Source of the DNA: Micromonospora noduli
GTDB lineage: Bacteria > Actinomycetota > Actinomycetes > Mycobacteriales > Micromonosporaceae
Assembly (NCBI RefSeq): GCF_003264365.1
Contig: NZ_PYAK01000031.1
Span: 1-64,000, forward strand
Direction: 5' to 3'
Length of the DNA stretch: 64,000 nucleotides
Positions 32,104 to 41,217 of this stretch are shown one piece after another. The first letter of the stretch is position 1; each line of letters begins with the position of its first letter. A model generated the notes under the pieces. It searched no databases. It had not been told where the DNA came from and saw only the letters and a program-made list of their open reading frames with translations. The position numbers and the translations under genes were made by a program.

Positions 32104-33615
32104 TCAGGGTTGGGTGCGGGCCTGGTGGGCTCTTGCGGTCAGCTCGGCTGCCAGGGCCCAGGCCTCTGCCAGGTCGCGGTCCTGGGCGGTGGCGCCGGAG
32201 CCGCCCGCGGTGTCCGCGTGGACGGTGGCCAACCCGAGACGGCGCTGGATGGGCCCCTGGACCACTCGCACGCTCTGGATCCGGGCGTACGGCACGATCA
32301 CCAACTGCCGGGTGAGCCGCCCGGACCGGGTGGCGAAGACCCGCTCGAACAGCCCCGCGCCGAACGCGGCACGGCCCAGCGGGTGCAGCCAACGGGTCCG
32401 GCGCGGCGGCGGGCTCAGCGTGAGCGCGTCGAGGCGTACCCCGGGAAGCACCTCGGCGACGATCATCGTCGCCGTCGGCAGGTCGCCGACCGGCAGCAGC
32501 CGGTCGGGCCGGTTGCGGTCGTCGGCCTCCGTGACGGAGTAGCCGGCCACCTCCAGCCGCAGGCGCAGCCAGCCCTTCATCCGCCACAGCAGCGGCCAGG
32601 TGGCCCGCACGGTCTGCACCCGCTCCAGCGGCACGGTCTGCGCCCGCGTCTCCAGCAGGCCGTTGTGCACCCGCAGCGTGCCGCCGTCGCGGGCCAGCCG
32701 GAAGTTCCAGTCGTCGAGGACCCGGCGGATCGGTTGCAGCAGTACACCCGCCATCGCGGTCAGGGTGCTCGCCACCGCGACGAACGACCACGAACCGGCG
32801 GTGAGGAACTGCACCACGACGAAGGCCACACCGAACGGGAGCAGGAACGCCTGCGGGGTGAGCAGTTGGCTGATCAGCAGGCTCTGGTTACGTACCGCAT
32901 GCAGTGGCCGGCCCGGCACGACCGCCGGTGGCGCCGTCGCACCCGGGGCCACCGGGGCCGCCGCGTCGCCGGGCGCGGGCTGCTGCGCCACCCGCCCGGC
33001 CAGCGCCAGCAGACGCTCGCGCAGCACTGCCGCGTCGGCCACCCCGAGGTACGCCAGTGGCGCCTCGGTCTTGCCCCCGCCGACCACTTCCAGACGCAGC
33101 TCGGCCAGGCCGGTGAGCTGGGCGAGCAGCGGCCGGACCACCTCCACGGCCTGCAACCGTTCCAACGGGATGGCCCGGGTACGCCGCCAGAGCAGCCCCT
33201 CGTACACCCGTAGTTCCCGGCCGACGACGTGGTAGCCGGTGTTGTACCAGCTGATCACCGACAGCACTGTCGCGCCGAGCGCCAGCACCGCCACCATGGC
33301 GGCGAACCAGCCGAAGCCCACCCGGGACAGCGTCGACCAGGACAACCCGGCGATCACCACGACCAGGGACTTGGCGCCGTGCAGCACCGGGCTGAGTGGG
33401 TGCAGTCGCTGCCGGGGTTCGCCCTCGCCGCCGCCCGGTGGTGCCGGCCACGGCGCGGGCGTCCCGGGCGGCGCCGGCCCATCGGGTGCCGCGCCAGTCG
33501 GCACCGGCCCAGGCGGTGCCGCGCCAGCAGGTGCCGAGCCAGCGGGCAGCACCGGCCCCGGTGGCGTCGGGCCGGTGGGTGGCACGGTGCTCGGCTCGGC
33601 GGGCCTGTCGCTCAT
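32104..33615 (-). CDS. bacterial PH-domain membrane protein (YdbT-like)
   Basis: 503 residues. A Pro/Gly/Ala-rich N-terminal tail (about 1-65) precedes two pairs of membrane helices, each followed by a bPH2 (DUF304) domain: YNTGYHVVGRELRVYEGLLW with RTRAIPLERLQAVEVVRPLL, and GTLRVHNGLLETRAQTVPLE. A third copy near the end has RQLVIVPYARIQSVRVVQGP. These proteins act as paired membrane complexes of unknown role, linked to envelope stress. It is last of three genes in an operon. Confidence 0.8.
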   Translation of the reverse strand: MSDRPAEPSTVPPTGPTPPGPVLPAGSAPAGAAPPGPVPTGAAPDGPAPPGTPAPWPAPPGGGEGEPRQRLHPLSPVLHGAKSLVVVIAGLSWSTLSRVGFGWFAAMVAVLALGATVLSVISWYNTGYHVVGRELRVYEGLLWRRTRAIPLERLQAVEVVRPLLAQLTGLAELRLEVVGGGKTEAPLAYLGVADAAVLRERLLALAGRVAQQPAPGDAAAPVAPGATAPPAVVPGRPLHAVRNQSLLISQLLTPQAFLLPFGVAFVVVQFLTAGSWSFVAVASTLTAMAGVLLQPIRRVLDDWNFRLARDGGTLRVHNGLLETRAQTVPLERVQTVRATWPLLWRMKGWLRLRLEVAGYSVTEADDRNRPDRLLPVGDLPTATMIVAEVLPGVRLDALTLSPPPRRTRWLHPLGRAAFGAGLFERVFATRSGRLTRQLVIVPYARIQSVRVVQGPIQRRLGLATVHADTAGGSGATAQDRDLAEAWALAAELTARAHQARTQP

Positions 33616-33658
33616 CGGAGCGGCCCTCGGCGCGGTCGGCGGCTGCCCGCGCGGGTGC

Positions 33659-34438
33659 TCACAGCCCCTCCGCCCGGTCCTCGCCGAGCGCGGTGAGTCG
33701 ATCGCGCAGCCGGGACGCCTCCGCCGGACGCAGCCCGGGCACCCGGGCGTCGCTCGCTGCCGCCGCGGTGTGCAACTGCACGGTGGCCAGGTCGAAGGCG
33801 CGCTCCAACGGCCCGGCGCTCACGTCGACGAACTGCATCCGCGAGTACGGCACGATGGAGAGCCGGCGGACCAGCAGCCCGTGCCGGACCAGCAGGTCGT
33901 TCTCCCGCTCGGCGTACCCCCAGGCCCGGACCGCGCGGACGATTGCGACGGCCCGCCACGCGCCGAGCACCAGCACGACGGCCACGGCGAGCCCGAACAA
34001 CCAGTGACCGCTGAACGCCCAGCCGACCCCTGTCACCGCCAGCCCGATGGCGACCACGATCGCCAGCCGGATCAGCTCCACCCAGATCAGATCGGTGGAG
34101 ATCGGCTGCCAGTGGACCGTGTCCGGCCAGGGCTCCAGCGGACCCCGGCCACCCGGCGCAGCCGTCAGCAGCGCGCCGGGCTCGGGCGGCAGGAGGCCCG
34201 GGGGTGGCAGGTCGGGCGCCCGCTGGTCGGCGGCGGATGCCGGCCGGTGACCGGGCGGCAGCGCGCCCGGTGGCAGCGGGGCGGGCGTCGAGACATCCGG
34301 CGCGGTGGGCTCCGGGCCGAGCGTGCCGGGTGCCGGGAACGCGCCGGGCGGCGGATCGACGCCGGGTGGTGCGGTGGCCGGGGTGGGCGGCCAGGACGGG
34401 GAGGTGGTGCCGGGGGAAGCCGGAGGGTCGCCGCTCAC
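33659..34438 (-). CDS. bacterial PH-domain membrane protein (YdbS-like)
   Basis: 259 residues. Pro-rich tail (about 1-110), two membrane helices (about 122-165), then one bPH2 domain with ENDLLVRHGLLVRRLSIVPY and SRMQFVDVSAGPLERAFDLA. This is the usual YdbS partner of the YdbT protein encoded 43 bases downstream. Its GTG overlaps the stop of the upstream gene by four bases. Confidence 0.8.
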   Translation of the reverse strand: MSGDPPASPGTTSPSWPPTPATAPPGVDPPPGAFPAPGTLGPEPTAPDVSTPAPLPPGALPPGHRPASAADQRAPDLPPPGLLPPEPGALLTAAPGGRGPLEPWPDTVHWQPISTDLIWVELIRLAIVVAIGLAVTGVGWAFSGHWLFGLAVAVVLVLGAWRAVAIVRAVRAWGYAERENDLLVRHGLLVRRLSIVPYSRMQFVDVSAGPLERAFDLATVQLHTAAAASDARVPGLRPAEASRLRDRLTALGEDRAEGL

Positions 34439-34665
34439 AGGTCGAGCGTAGGCGATCCGGGCACCGGAGTGACGGCACGCAGGAAGCCTCGGGCGTCGAG
34501 GAAGTCACCGAGGCTGCCCCGGTGCTGGGTGCAGGCCAACCAGGTCTTGCGCCGATCGGCGTCGTGCAGACGGGGATTGTTCCACTCCAGCGCCCAGATG
34601 GCGGCGGACCGGCAGCCCCGGGCCGAACAGACCAGGGCTTCGTCGGCGGGGGAGGGGATGCTCAT
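34435..34665 (-). CDS. small Cys-containing conserved protein
   Basis: 76 residues: CSARGCRSAAIWALEWNNP, then RKTWLACTQHRGSLGDFL. The spaced Cys/Cys and Cys/His pairs suggest a small zinc site. Homologues are widespread in actinobacteria and of unknown function. The mRNA is probably leaderless (TAGACT at 34678-34673, seven bases before ATG). First gene of the PH-domain operon. Confidence 0.75.
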   Translation of the reverse strand: MSIPSPADEALVCSARGCRSAAIWALEWNNPRLHDADRRKTWLACTQHRGSLGDFLDARGFLRAVTPVPGSPTLDL

Positions 34666-34906
34666 CCCGGCCAGTCTAGGGCGGCGGGACGGAGAAGTTG
34701 AGCGCCGGGCGACCACGGGGGGAGTCGCCCGGCGACGGGGTGAATCGTACACGCGGCGAGCCGGTGCGCGCATACCCGCGATGCACGATTCGGCCGCTGG
34801 GGACGGCGCGGTCAAAATCGGCTTCTCCCCACCTCGACACTCAGCAAGGCGTGCGAGTCTTGATACCGCACGAGCCGCGACGACCGACAAACGCTGTGGA
34901 GGACCG

Positions 34907-36004
34907 GTGGCCCAGCCGACCATGCCCGACGCCCCGACGCCGAACGGAGCGGCACCTGCCCCGGTGACCACACCCGCGCAGGACGCCAGCCTGCTGGAGA
35001 AGGGCCTGTTCGAGATCAAACGCGTGATCGTCGGGCAGGACCGGATGGTGGAGCGGATGTTCGTCGCGCTGCTCGCTCGCGGTCACTGCCTGCTCGAAGG
35101 CGTGCCCGGGGTGGCCAAGACCCTCGCGGTGGAGACCCTCGCCAAGGTCGTCGGTGGGTCCTTCGCCCGGGTCCAGTTCACCCCGGATCTGGTGCCCGCC
35201 GACATCATGGGCACCCGGATCTACCGGCAGTCGAGCGAGAAGTTCGACGTCGAGTTGGGCCCGGTCTTCGTCAACTTCCTGCTCGCCGACGAGATCAACC
35301 GGGCGCCGGCGAAGGTGCAGTCCGCGCTGCTGGAGGTCATGAGCGAGCGGCAGGTGTCCATCGGTGGGGAGAGCCACCGGGTGCCGGACCCGTTCCTGGT
35401 GATGGCCACCCAGAACCCGATCGAGCAGGAGGGCGTCTACCCGCTGCCGGAGGCGCAGCGGGACCGGTTCCTCATGAAGATCGTGGTGGGCTACCCGACC
35501 GACGCGGAGGAACGGGAGATCGTCTATCGGATGGGCGTGGCCGCGCCCGAGCCGACCGCGGTGTTCGACACCCCGGAGCTGATCGCCCTGCAACGCAAGG
35601 CGGACCAGGTCTTCGTCCACAACGCCCTCGTCGACTACGCGGTCCGGTTGGTGCTGGCCACCCGGGCCCCGGCCGAGCACGGGATGCCCGACGTCGCGCA
35701 ACTGATTCAGTACGGAGCCAGCCCGCGCGCCTCGCTGGGTCTGGTCCGGGCCACCCGCGCCCTGGCGCTGCTGCGCGGGCGTGACTATGCGCTGCCGCAG
35801 GACGTGCAGGACATCGCGCCGGACATCCTGCGGCACCGGTTGGTGCTCAGCTACGACGCGCTCGCCGACGACGTGCCCGCCGACCACATCGTGCAGCGGG
35901 TGATGTCGACGATCCCGCTCCCAGCGGTCGCTCCCCGGCAGCAGGCCACCCCGCAGTCGATCGCGCCGCCGCCGGGCGCTGGCTGGCCCGGGCAGCGCCC
36001 GTGA
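34907..36004 (+). CDS. MoxR-family AAA+ ATPase
   Basis: 365 residues. Walker A GVPGVAKT (65-72), Walker B FLLADEINRAP (DEIN at 128-131), sensor 1 ATQNPIEQEGVYPLPEAQ. MoxR ATPases act as chaperones with the DUF58 and VWA proteins encoded next to them, to mature enzymes or respond to stress. GTG start has GGAGGA four bases upstream; the preceding long open frame is antisense to the PH-domain genes. Its stop overlaps the next start by four bases. Confidence 0.93.
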   Translation: MAQPTMPDAPTPNGAAPAPVTTPAQDASLLEKGLFEIKRVIVGQDRMVERMFVALLARGHCLLEGVPGVAKTLAVETLAKVVGGSFARVQFTPDLVPADIMGTRIYRQSSEKFDVELGPVFVNFLLADEINRAPAKVQSALLEVMSERQVSIGGESHRVPDPFLVMATQNPIEQEGVYPLPEAQRDRFLMKIVVGYPTDAEEREIVYRMGVAAPEPTAVFDTPELIALQRKADQVFVHNALVDYAVRLVLATRAPAEHGMPDVAQLIQYGASPRASLGLVRATRALALLRGRDYALPQDVQDIAPDILRHRLVLSYDALADDVPADHIVQRVMSTIPLPAVAPRQQATPQSIAPPPGAGWPGQRP

Positions 36005-36984
36005 CCTCACCCACCCCTCGTCCGGCACCCCTCGCCGACCGCAGCGAGGCCGTGCTGTCCCGGCTTCAGCTGCTCGTCACCCGCAAGCTCGACGGCCTGC
36101 TCCAGGGCGACTACGCCGGCCTGTTGCCCGGACCGGGCAGTGAGGCGGGTGAGTCCCGGGAGTACCGCCCCGGTGACGACGTGCGCCGGATGGACTGGCC
36201 GGTCACGGCCCGGACCACCACACCGCACGTGCGGCGTACGGTCGCCGACCGGGAGCTGGAGACCTGGCTCGCGCTGGATCTCTCCGCCAGCCTGGACTTC
36301 GGGACCGGGCAGTGGCTCAAACGGGAGGTCGTGGTGGCCGCCGCTGCCGCCATCACCCACCTGACAGTGCGCGGGGGTAACCGGATCGGCGCCGTTGTCG
36401 GCACCGGCGGCGGGGTGTCCGCCCCGGCCCGACGATGGCGGGGCGGATCACCGCCGGCCGGCCCCGGGGTGCTCACCCGGCTGCCGGCCCGCTCCGGGCG
36501 CAAGGAGGCGCAGGGCCTGCTGCGTGCCGTCGCCGGCACCGCCATCCAGCCCGGCCGTGGTGATCTGGGCGCCCTGATCGAGATGCTCAACCGTCCGCCC
36601 CGCCGTCGCGGGGTGGCAGTGGTGGTCTCGGATTTCCTCGCGCCGGCTGAGCAGTGGGCGCGGCCGATGCGCAAGCTGCGCGTCCGCCACGACGTGCTGG
36701 CGATCGAGGTGGTCGACCCGCGTGAGCTGGAGCTACCCGACGTGGGCGTGTTGCCGGTGGTCGACCCGGAGAGCGGCGAGCTGCACGAGGTGCAGACCGC
36801 CGACCCACGGCTGCGGCAGCGCTACGCCGAGGCCGCCACCGCCCAACGGGCCACGATCGCCGCCGCCCTACGCGGCGCCGGCGCGGCCCACCTGCGTCTG
36901 CGTACCGACCGAGACTGGCTGCTGGACATGGTGCGATTCGTTGCCGCGCAGCGGCACGCGCGTACCCGGGGGACGACACGATGA
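36001..36984 (+). CDS. DUF58 (vWA-like) protein
   Basis: 327 residues. The motif GESREYRPGDDVRRMDWPVT is the DUF58 core, followed by LALDLSASLDFG, a modified metal-ion-dependent adhesion site (DxSxS). It works with the MoxR ATPase upstream and the VWA protein downstream; all three overlap by four bases, so they are one tightly coupled operon. Cytoplasmic; no membrane segment is seen. Confidence 0.88.
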   Translation: MTSPTPRPAPLADRSEAVLSRLQLLVTRKLDGLLQGDYAGLLPGPGSEAGESREYRPGDDVRRMDWPVTARTTTPHVRRTVADRELETWLALDLSASLDFGTGQWLKREVVVAAAAAITHLTVRGGNRIGAVVGTGGGVSAPARRWRGGSPPAGPGVLTRLPARSGRKEAQGLLRAVAGTAIQPGRGDLGALIEMLNRPPRRRGVAVVVSDFLAPAEQWARPMRKLRVRHDVLAIEVVDPRELELPDVGVLPVVDPESGELHEVQTADPRLRQRYAEAATAQRATIAAALRGAGAAHLRLRTDRDWLLDMVRFVAAQRHARTRGTTR

Positions 36985-37931
36985 TCCGTTTTCTGCAACC
37001 GTGGTGGCTGCTGGCTGTGCTGCCGGTCTTCGCCCTCGCCGCGTTCTACGTCTGGCGGCAGCTGCACCGCCGGGCGTACGCGATGCGGTTCACCAATGTG
37101 GACCTGCTGCGTACGGTCGCGCCGAAGGGCCTGGGCTGGCGTCGGCACGTCCCCGCGACCGCGTTCCTGCTCTGCCTGCTGGTGCTGGCCACCGCGCTGG
37201 CCCGTCCCGCTGTGGACACCAAGGAGCCGCTGGAGCGGGCCACAGTGATGCTCGCCATCGACGTGTCGTTGTCGATGCAGGCCGACGACGTGGCGCCGAA
37301 CCGGCTGGAGGCGGCCCAGGAGGCGGCCAAGCAGTTCGTCAGTGAGCTGCCGGAGAGCTACAACCTGGGCCTCGTGTCGTTCGCCAAGGCGGCCAACGTG
37401 CTGGTGCCGCCGGGCAAGGACCGGGACGCGGTGACCAGCGCCATCGACGGGCTGGTGCTGGCCGAGGCGACAGCGACCGGCGAGGCGGTGTTCACCTGCC
37501 TGGAGGCGATCCGGTCGGTGCCGACCGATGGCGCGGCGGGCATTCCGCCGGCCCGGATCGTGCTGCTCTCCGACGGCTTCCGGACTTCCGGTCGGGCGGT
37601 GGAGGAGGCGGCGGCGGCCGCGCAGGCCGCCAACGTTCCGGTCTCCACCATCGCCTTCGGCACCGACACCGGGCAGGTCGACATCGGCGGACAGTTGCAG
37701 CGGGTGCCGGTGGACCGGTTGGCCCTCGCCGAGCTGGCCGAGACCACCGAGGGTTACTTCTACGAGGCGGCCTCGGTGAGCGAGCTGAAGCAGGTCTATC
37801 AGGACATGGGCAGCTCGATCGGGTTCCGCACCGAGCCGCGTGAGGTGACCCAGTGGTACGCCGGGGTGGCGTTGCTGCTGGCGCTCTGTGCTGGCGCATT
37901 CAGTCTGCTCTGGTCGTCCCGGATGCTGTAG
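36981..37931 (+). CDS. VWA-domain membrane protein (BatA-like)
   Basis: 316 residues. Two N-terminal helices (about 8-25 and 53-70), a von Willebrand A domain with intact MIDAS (IDVSLSMQADD, then ATATGEA and LLSDG), and a final membrane helix (about 293-312). This is the BatA architecture: the VWA domain is held at the membrane and partners the MoxR and DUF58 proteins. Confidence 0.9.
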   Translation: MIRFLQPWWLLAVLPVFALAAFYVWRQLHRRAYAMRFTNVDLLRTVAPKGLGWRRHVPATAFLLCLLVLATALARPAVDTKEPLERATVMLAIDVSLSMQADDVAPNRLEAAQEAAKQFVSELPESYNLGLVSFAKAANVLVPPGKDRDAVTSAIDGLVLAEATATGEAVFTCLEAIRSVPTDGAAGIPPARIVLLSDGFRTSGRAVEEAAAAAQAANVPVSTIAFGTDTGQVDIGGQLQRVPVDRLALAELAETTEGYFYEAASVSELKQVYQDMGSSIGFRTEPREVTQWYAGVALLLALCAGAFSLLWSSRML

Positions 37932-38008
37932 CCGGTGCGCCGGAGGCGGTCAGGGACCGCCGCCGGCACCAGCACGGGGCAGCGCCAGCCGCCGCCGATC
38001 CGGAGCGG

Positions 38009-38095
38009 TCAGTGACCGCCACCGGCGAGCACGAAGACGATGGCCACCCAGACGGCGGCGAGGGTGAAGCCCAGCGGGGCGACGTAGCGGCTCAT
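38009..38095 (-). CDS. 28-residue membrane peptide
   Basis: MSRYVAPLGFTLAAVWVAIV continues to FVLAGGGH: one membrane helix with a basic start and a Gly/His end. GGAG lies eight bases upstream of the ATG. Hydrophobicity and the ribosome binding site make it credible despite its size. It converges on the VWA gene. No known function. Confidence 0.5.
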   Translation of the reverse strand: MSRYVAPLGFTLAAVWVAIVFVLAGGGH

Positions 38096-38287
38096 GGACG
38101 GCTCCGGGTGGCGGCTGGACGGTCCGCGTGCGGGGGCGGACCGCAGGGGGTGGGGACGCGCACACGAAGTCGTGACCGGGCGGCTCCCGGCGACCGCCCG
38201 GGATCGGGCGGCGCGGCACACTCACCTCGGCAGGTGCCGACGTGGTGGGGAGCGGAGCGGGGTCAGCTCACCAGACTGAGTCGTGGC

Positions 38288-39553
38288 TCAGCGGGACTGA
38301 CCATCGGCCCGGCCACGACTGGGAGGATCGCTATCTCGCACAGCGATCACCTCCTGCAAGTCGGGCGGGCCGGAACGTCGATGATCGTACACCTGCGGTG
38401 CCGGCGGAACGCACTCGGCCGACCGGCCGGCGACCCCTCCACCGCCCGGTTGGCGACGCCGCTCGCCACCAGCGCGTACGCCTCGCCGAAACGACCTCGG
38501 CTGCCCGACCCGCACCACAGTGACCAGCACCATGGCGAGCAACGGCAGCCAGCAGCAGCGCGCCAGCACCCACAGTGGGCCGTCCGGGGCGGTGTGCAGA
38601 CCGGGCAGGGCCAGCCCGCTGCGGGCGGTGAGCGCTGTCACCGCCACCAGTACCGGCTGGTGCCACAGGTAGATCCGGACGGCGGACCGGTTCACAGCGG
38701 TCACCGCTGCGCCCGGCAGCGGCCGGGTCAGCAGCCGGTGCAGTGCCGGCCGGGCGAGCAGCCCCAGCCCGACCTGGGTCACCGCCAGCGCCACGACCAG
38801 CAGTGACGGCGGGTTCAGGTTGGACACCCCGGCCCCGGGCACGCCGACTGCGCTCACCGGGTAGCCCAGCGCCAGCAGCGCCGCCAGCGCGCCCGCCCCA
38901 CCGGCCGCCAACGTGCCGCCCGCCCGCCGGCCGTCCAGTCGCCCGTCGGCGTGCGCCACACCCAGCAGGTACGGCACCGACCAGGCCGCCAGCACGGTGA
39001 CCGGGGGCAGGTCGGTGCCGGACGGCAGCAGCCGGACGGCCAGGTCGACAGCGGCCACCACGGCCACCGCCGGTGCCCCGCACCGCGCCACCCCCCACCG
39101 GCGTACGGCGACGCGCAGCGGGCCGGTCACCGCGACCAGGATCACCAGCGGTAGCAGGAACCACAGCGGGCTGACCGCCAGCCGCAGCGCGACGGCGAGC
39201 GTGTCGTCCGAGGTGCCGAGGACGGTGGCGGCGAGCAGCACGGCGGCCCCCACACCGAGCAGCGCCACGGTGGGCAGCAGCAGCCGGCGCAACCGACCGG
39301 CCAGCCAGCCGCCCGCGCCGCCCGGACAGCGGGCCAGCGAGCGGGTCGAGCCGAACCCGGCGGTGAAGAAGAACAACCCGAGCGTCTGCAACACCCAGGT
39401 CATCGGGGCCAGGTCGGGCAGGGCGGTCAGCGGACTGGCCTGGTGCAGCCCGCCGTCGCCGGTCAACACCAACCCGGTGACCAGCCAGTGCCCCAGCACC
39501 ACCCCGCCGATGGCGTACGCCCGCAGCGCGTCGACGGCACGGTCCCGGCTCAC
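38288..39553 (-). CDS. acyltransferase-3-like membrane protein
   Basis: 421 residues, about ten membrane helices. It opens RAVDALRAYAIGGVVLGHWL with the conserved His of the acyltransferase 3/OafB family; FFFTAGFGSTRSLAR and IYLWHQPVLV are further family motifs. It should transfer acyl groups to a surface sugar or metabolite. The last 65 residues are hydrophilic and of low complexity (RAGGERRRQPGGGG), perhaps beyond the functional end. GTG start overlaps the upstream hydrolase stop by four bases. Confidence 0.8.
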   Translation of the reverse strand: MSRDRAVDALRAYAIGGVVLGHWLVTGLVLTGDGGLHQASPLTALPDLAPMTWVLQTLGLFFFTAGFGSTRSLARCPGGAGGWLAGRLRRLLLPTVALLGVGAAVLLAATVLGTSDDTLAVALRLAVSPLWFLLPLVILVAVTGPLRVAVRRWGVARCGAPAVAVVAAVDLAVRLLPSGTDLPPVTVLAAWSVPYLLGVAHADGRLDGRRAGGTLAAGGAGALAALLALGYPVSAVGVPGAGVSNLNPPSLLVVALAVTQVGLGLLARPALHRLLTRPLPGAAVTAVNRSAVRIYLWHQPVLVAVTALTARSGLALPGLHTAPDGPLWVLARCCWLPLLAMVLVTVVRVGQPRSFRRGVRAGGERRRQPGGGGVAGRSAECVPPAPQVYDHRRSGPPDLQEVIAVRDSDPPSRGRADGQSR

Positions 39554-40455
39554 CGGGCGTCCCCGATCCGGTCGGCGTCGACGCCGCCCAGCACGACCGC
39601 CGCCACCGCGACCAGCGCGGCGCTGCCCGGCGCGAGGTAGCCGTCGTGCCCCGCCACCCCACCCACCGGCAGGGGTCGGGCACCGAACTCCGGATCACCG
39701 GGTCGTCGGCCGAAGCCCAGGCCGGGCAGGCGCACCGGCGGTACCCGGCGGATCCAGTCGGTCGGCGCCTCGGCCGCCCAGAACCGCCGCCCGCCGGGCA
39801 GGTCGTCGGCGCGCTGCACCCCGGCGCCGACGCCGCCGAGGCTGACCACGTCGGTGACCTGGGTGGGGGCCTCCGCCGCCGCCAGCGACACCACCAGCGA
39901 CCCGTAGCTGTGCCCGACCAGCGTGATCGTCGCCGCCGGACGCCGCCCGGCCAGCTCCCTCAGCAGCGTGGCCAGCCCGGCCGCGCCGCGCCGCGCGCTG
40001 ACGCCACCGGCGGCGGTCAACACCCCGTCGGGCGGGTCGTAGCCGAGCCAGGCCAGCACCGCGACCCGCGCCGCCGGGTCGGTCGCCCGCAGCTCCCGGT
40101 AGAGCTGCCCGGCCTGCACCGCCGGCGCCCGCCGGGCCACACCGCCCAACCCCCTGTCGAAGTCGGCGAGGGTGCTGCCGACCCCCGGCACCAGCACCGC
40201 GATCCGGTCCGCGTCGGCGAGGTCGCCGAACACCTCGACCGCGCGGCCGTCACCGCGTTCGTCGAACAGCAGGAACCGGCGTCCGTCGGCCGCCCAGTCC
40301 GCGTACGGGGGGCCGGCCGCGCGCATCGCCGCCGCCATCATTGGGTACGCCTCGACGAACCCCGCCGCAGTGGCCGGCTCGGGTCGGGTCGGCAGAACCA
40401 GGTTCACGCCGAGCAGCGCGGCCATCGCCACCCGGCTGGCACCTCGTCGTCGCAT
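39550..40455 (-). CDS. exported DUF1023 alpha/beta hydrolase
   Basis: 301 residues. N-terminal signal sequence (MRRRGASRVAMAALLGVNL) with likely cleavage after ATA. AVLVPGVGSTLADFD and TITLVGHSYGSLVVSLAA (Ser nucleophile) are typical of DUF1023 hydrolases, common exported esterases of actinobacteria. The SD (GGAGGG) lies inside a perfect hairpin (40462-40489). GTG three bases upstream of the ATG is an alternative start. Operon with the acyltransferase. Confidence 0.82.
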   Translation of the reverse strand: MRRRGASRVAMAALLGVNLVLPTRPEPATAAGFVEAYPMMAAAMRAAGPPYADWAADGRRFLLFDERGDGRAVEVFGDLADADRIAVLVPGVGSTLADFDRGLGGVARRAPAVQAGQLYRELRATDPAARVAVLAWLGYDPPDGVLTAAGGVSARRGAAGLATLLRELAGRRPAATITLVGHSYGSLVVSLAAAEAPTQVTDVVSLGGVGAGVQRADDLPGGRRFWAAEAPTDWIRRVPPVRLPGLGFGRRPGDPEFGARPLPVGGVAGHDGYLAPGSAALVAVAAVVLGGVDADRIGDAR

Positions 40456-40461
40456 CACGTT

Positions 40462-40489
40462 CTCCCTCCGGAATGTCGTCCGGAGGGAG
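40462..40489 (-). promoter_or_regulatory. hairpin sequestering the ribosome binding site
   Basis: On the minus strand CTCCCTCCGGA (40489-40479), a six-base loop, then TCCGGAGGGAG (40472-40462), which contains the SD of the hydrolase gene. An 11-bp perfect stem would hide the SD and could control translation; it may instead be a terminator for the response-regulator transcript. Confidence 0.55.
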
Positions 40490-40554
40490 ATTGCGCCCAG
40501 GGGCGGGGCCGGGTCGTCGTCCCGCAGAGCCGTTCCCGGGCTGGCTCCACAGGG

Positions 40555-41217
40555 CTACTCGCCGGCGGCCACCAGACCCGTCTCGTACGCCAGCACCACG
40601 GCCTGGGCCCGGTCGCGCAGACCCAGCTTGGCCAGGATCCGCCCGACGTGCGTCTTCACTGTCTGCTCGGCCACCACCAGGTCACCCGCGATCTCCGCGT
40701 TGTTGCGGCCCCGCGCGATCAACCGCAGTACCTCGGTCTCGCGCGGGGTGAGCCCGGCCAGGTCGGTGGGGCGTGGGCGGCGACGGTCCGGACGGGCCGC
40801 GAACTCGGCGATCAGCCGACGGGTGACCCCCGGGGCGAGCAGCGCGTCCCCGGCCGCCACCACCCGCACCGCCTGCACCAGATCGGCCGCCGGGGCGTCC
40901 TTGAGCAGGAACCCGCTGGCCCCGGCGCGCAGCGCCTCGTACACGTAGTCGTCCAGGTCGAAGGTGGTGAGGATGAGCACCCGGGGTCGCTGCGTCGACC
41001 GGTCACCGAGCAGCTTGCGGGTGGCCTCCAGCCCGTCCATGACCGGCATCCGCACGTCCATCAGCACCACGTCCGGGTCGAGGTGGCGGGCGGCGGCCAC
41101 CGCCTGCGCGCCGTCGGCGGCGTCCCCGACCACCAGCAGATCCGGTTGGGCGGCGAGCAGCGCGCCGAAACCCTGCCGGACCATCGCCTGGTCGTCGGCG
41201 ATCAGCACCCGGATCAT
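40555..41217 (-). CDS. NarL/FixJ-type response regulator
   Basis: 220 residues. Receiver domain with acidic pair ADDQ (8-9), phospho-acceptor Asp-54 in VVLMDVRMPVMDG, Thr in ILTTFDLDDYV and Lys in GFLLKDAP. C-terminal LuxR helix-turn-helix: LTPRETEVLRLIARGRNNAE and EQTVKTHVGRILAKLGLRDR. ATG overlaps the histidine kinase stop by four bases, so they are a coupled pair. Confidence 0.93.
   Translation of the reverse strand: MIRVLIADDQAMVRQGFGALLAAQPDLLVVGDAADGAQAVAAARHLDPDVVLMDVRMPVMDGLEATRKLLGDRSTQRPRVLILTTFDLDDYVYEALRAGASGFLLKDAPAADLVQAVRVVAAGDALLAPGVTRRLIAEFAARPDRRRPRPTDLAGLTPRETEVLRLIARGRNNAEIAGDLVVAEQTVKTHVGRILAKLGLRDRAQAVVLAYETGLVAAGE

Noticed and set aside
38288..38480. Frameshift at the end of the acyltransferase gene
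   Set aside because: The hydrophilic tail is odd, but no other frame continues the family better, so it is left as one gene.
39301..39553. Biosynthetic gene cluster around acyltransferase and glycosyltransferase genes
   Set aside because: No PKS, NRPS, terpene or RiPP core enzyme is present; the genes are scattered in unrelated operons.
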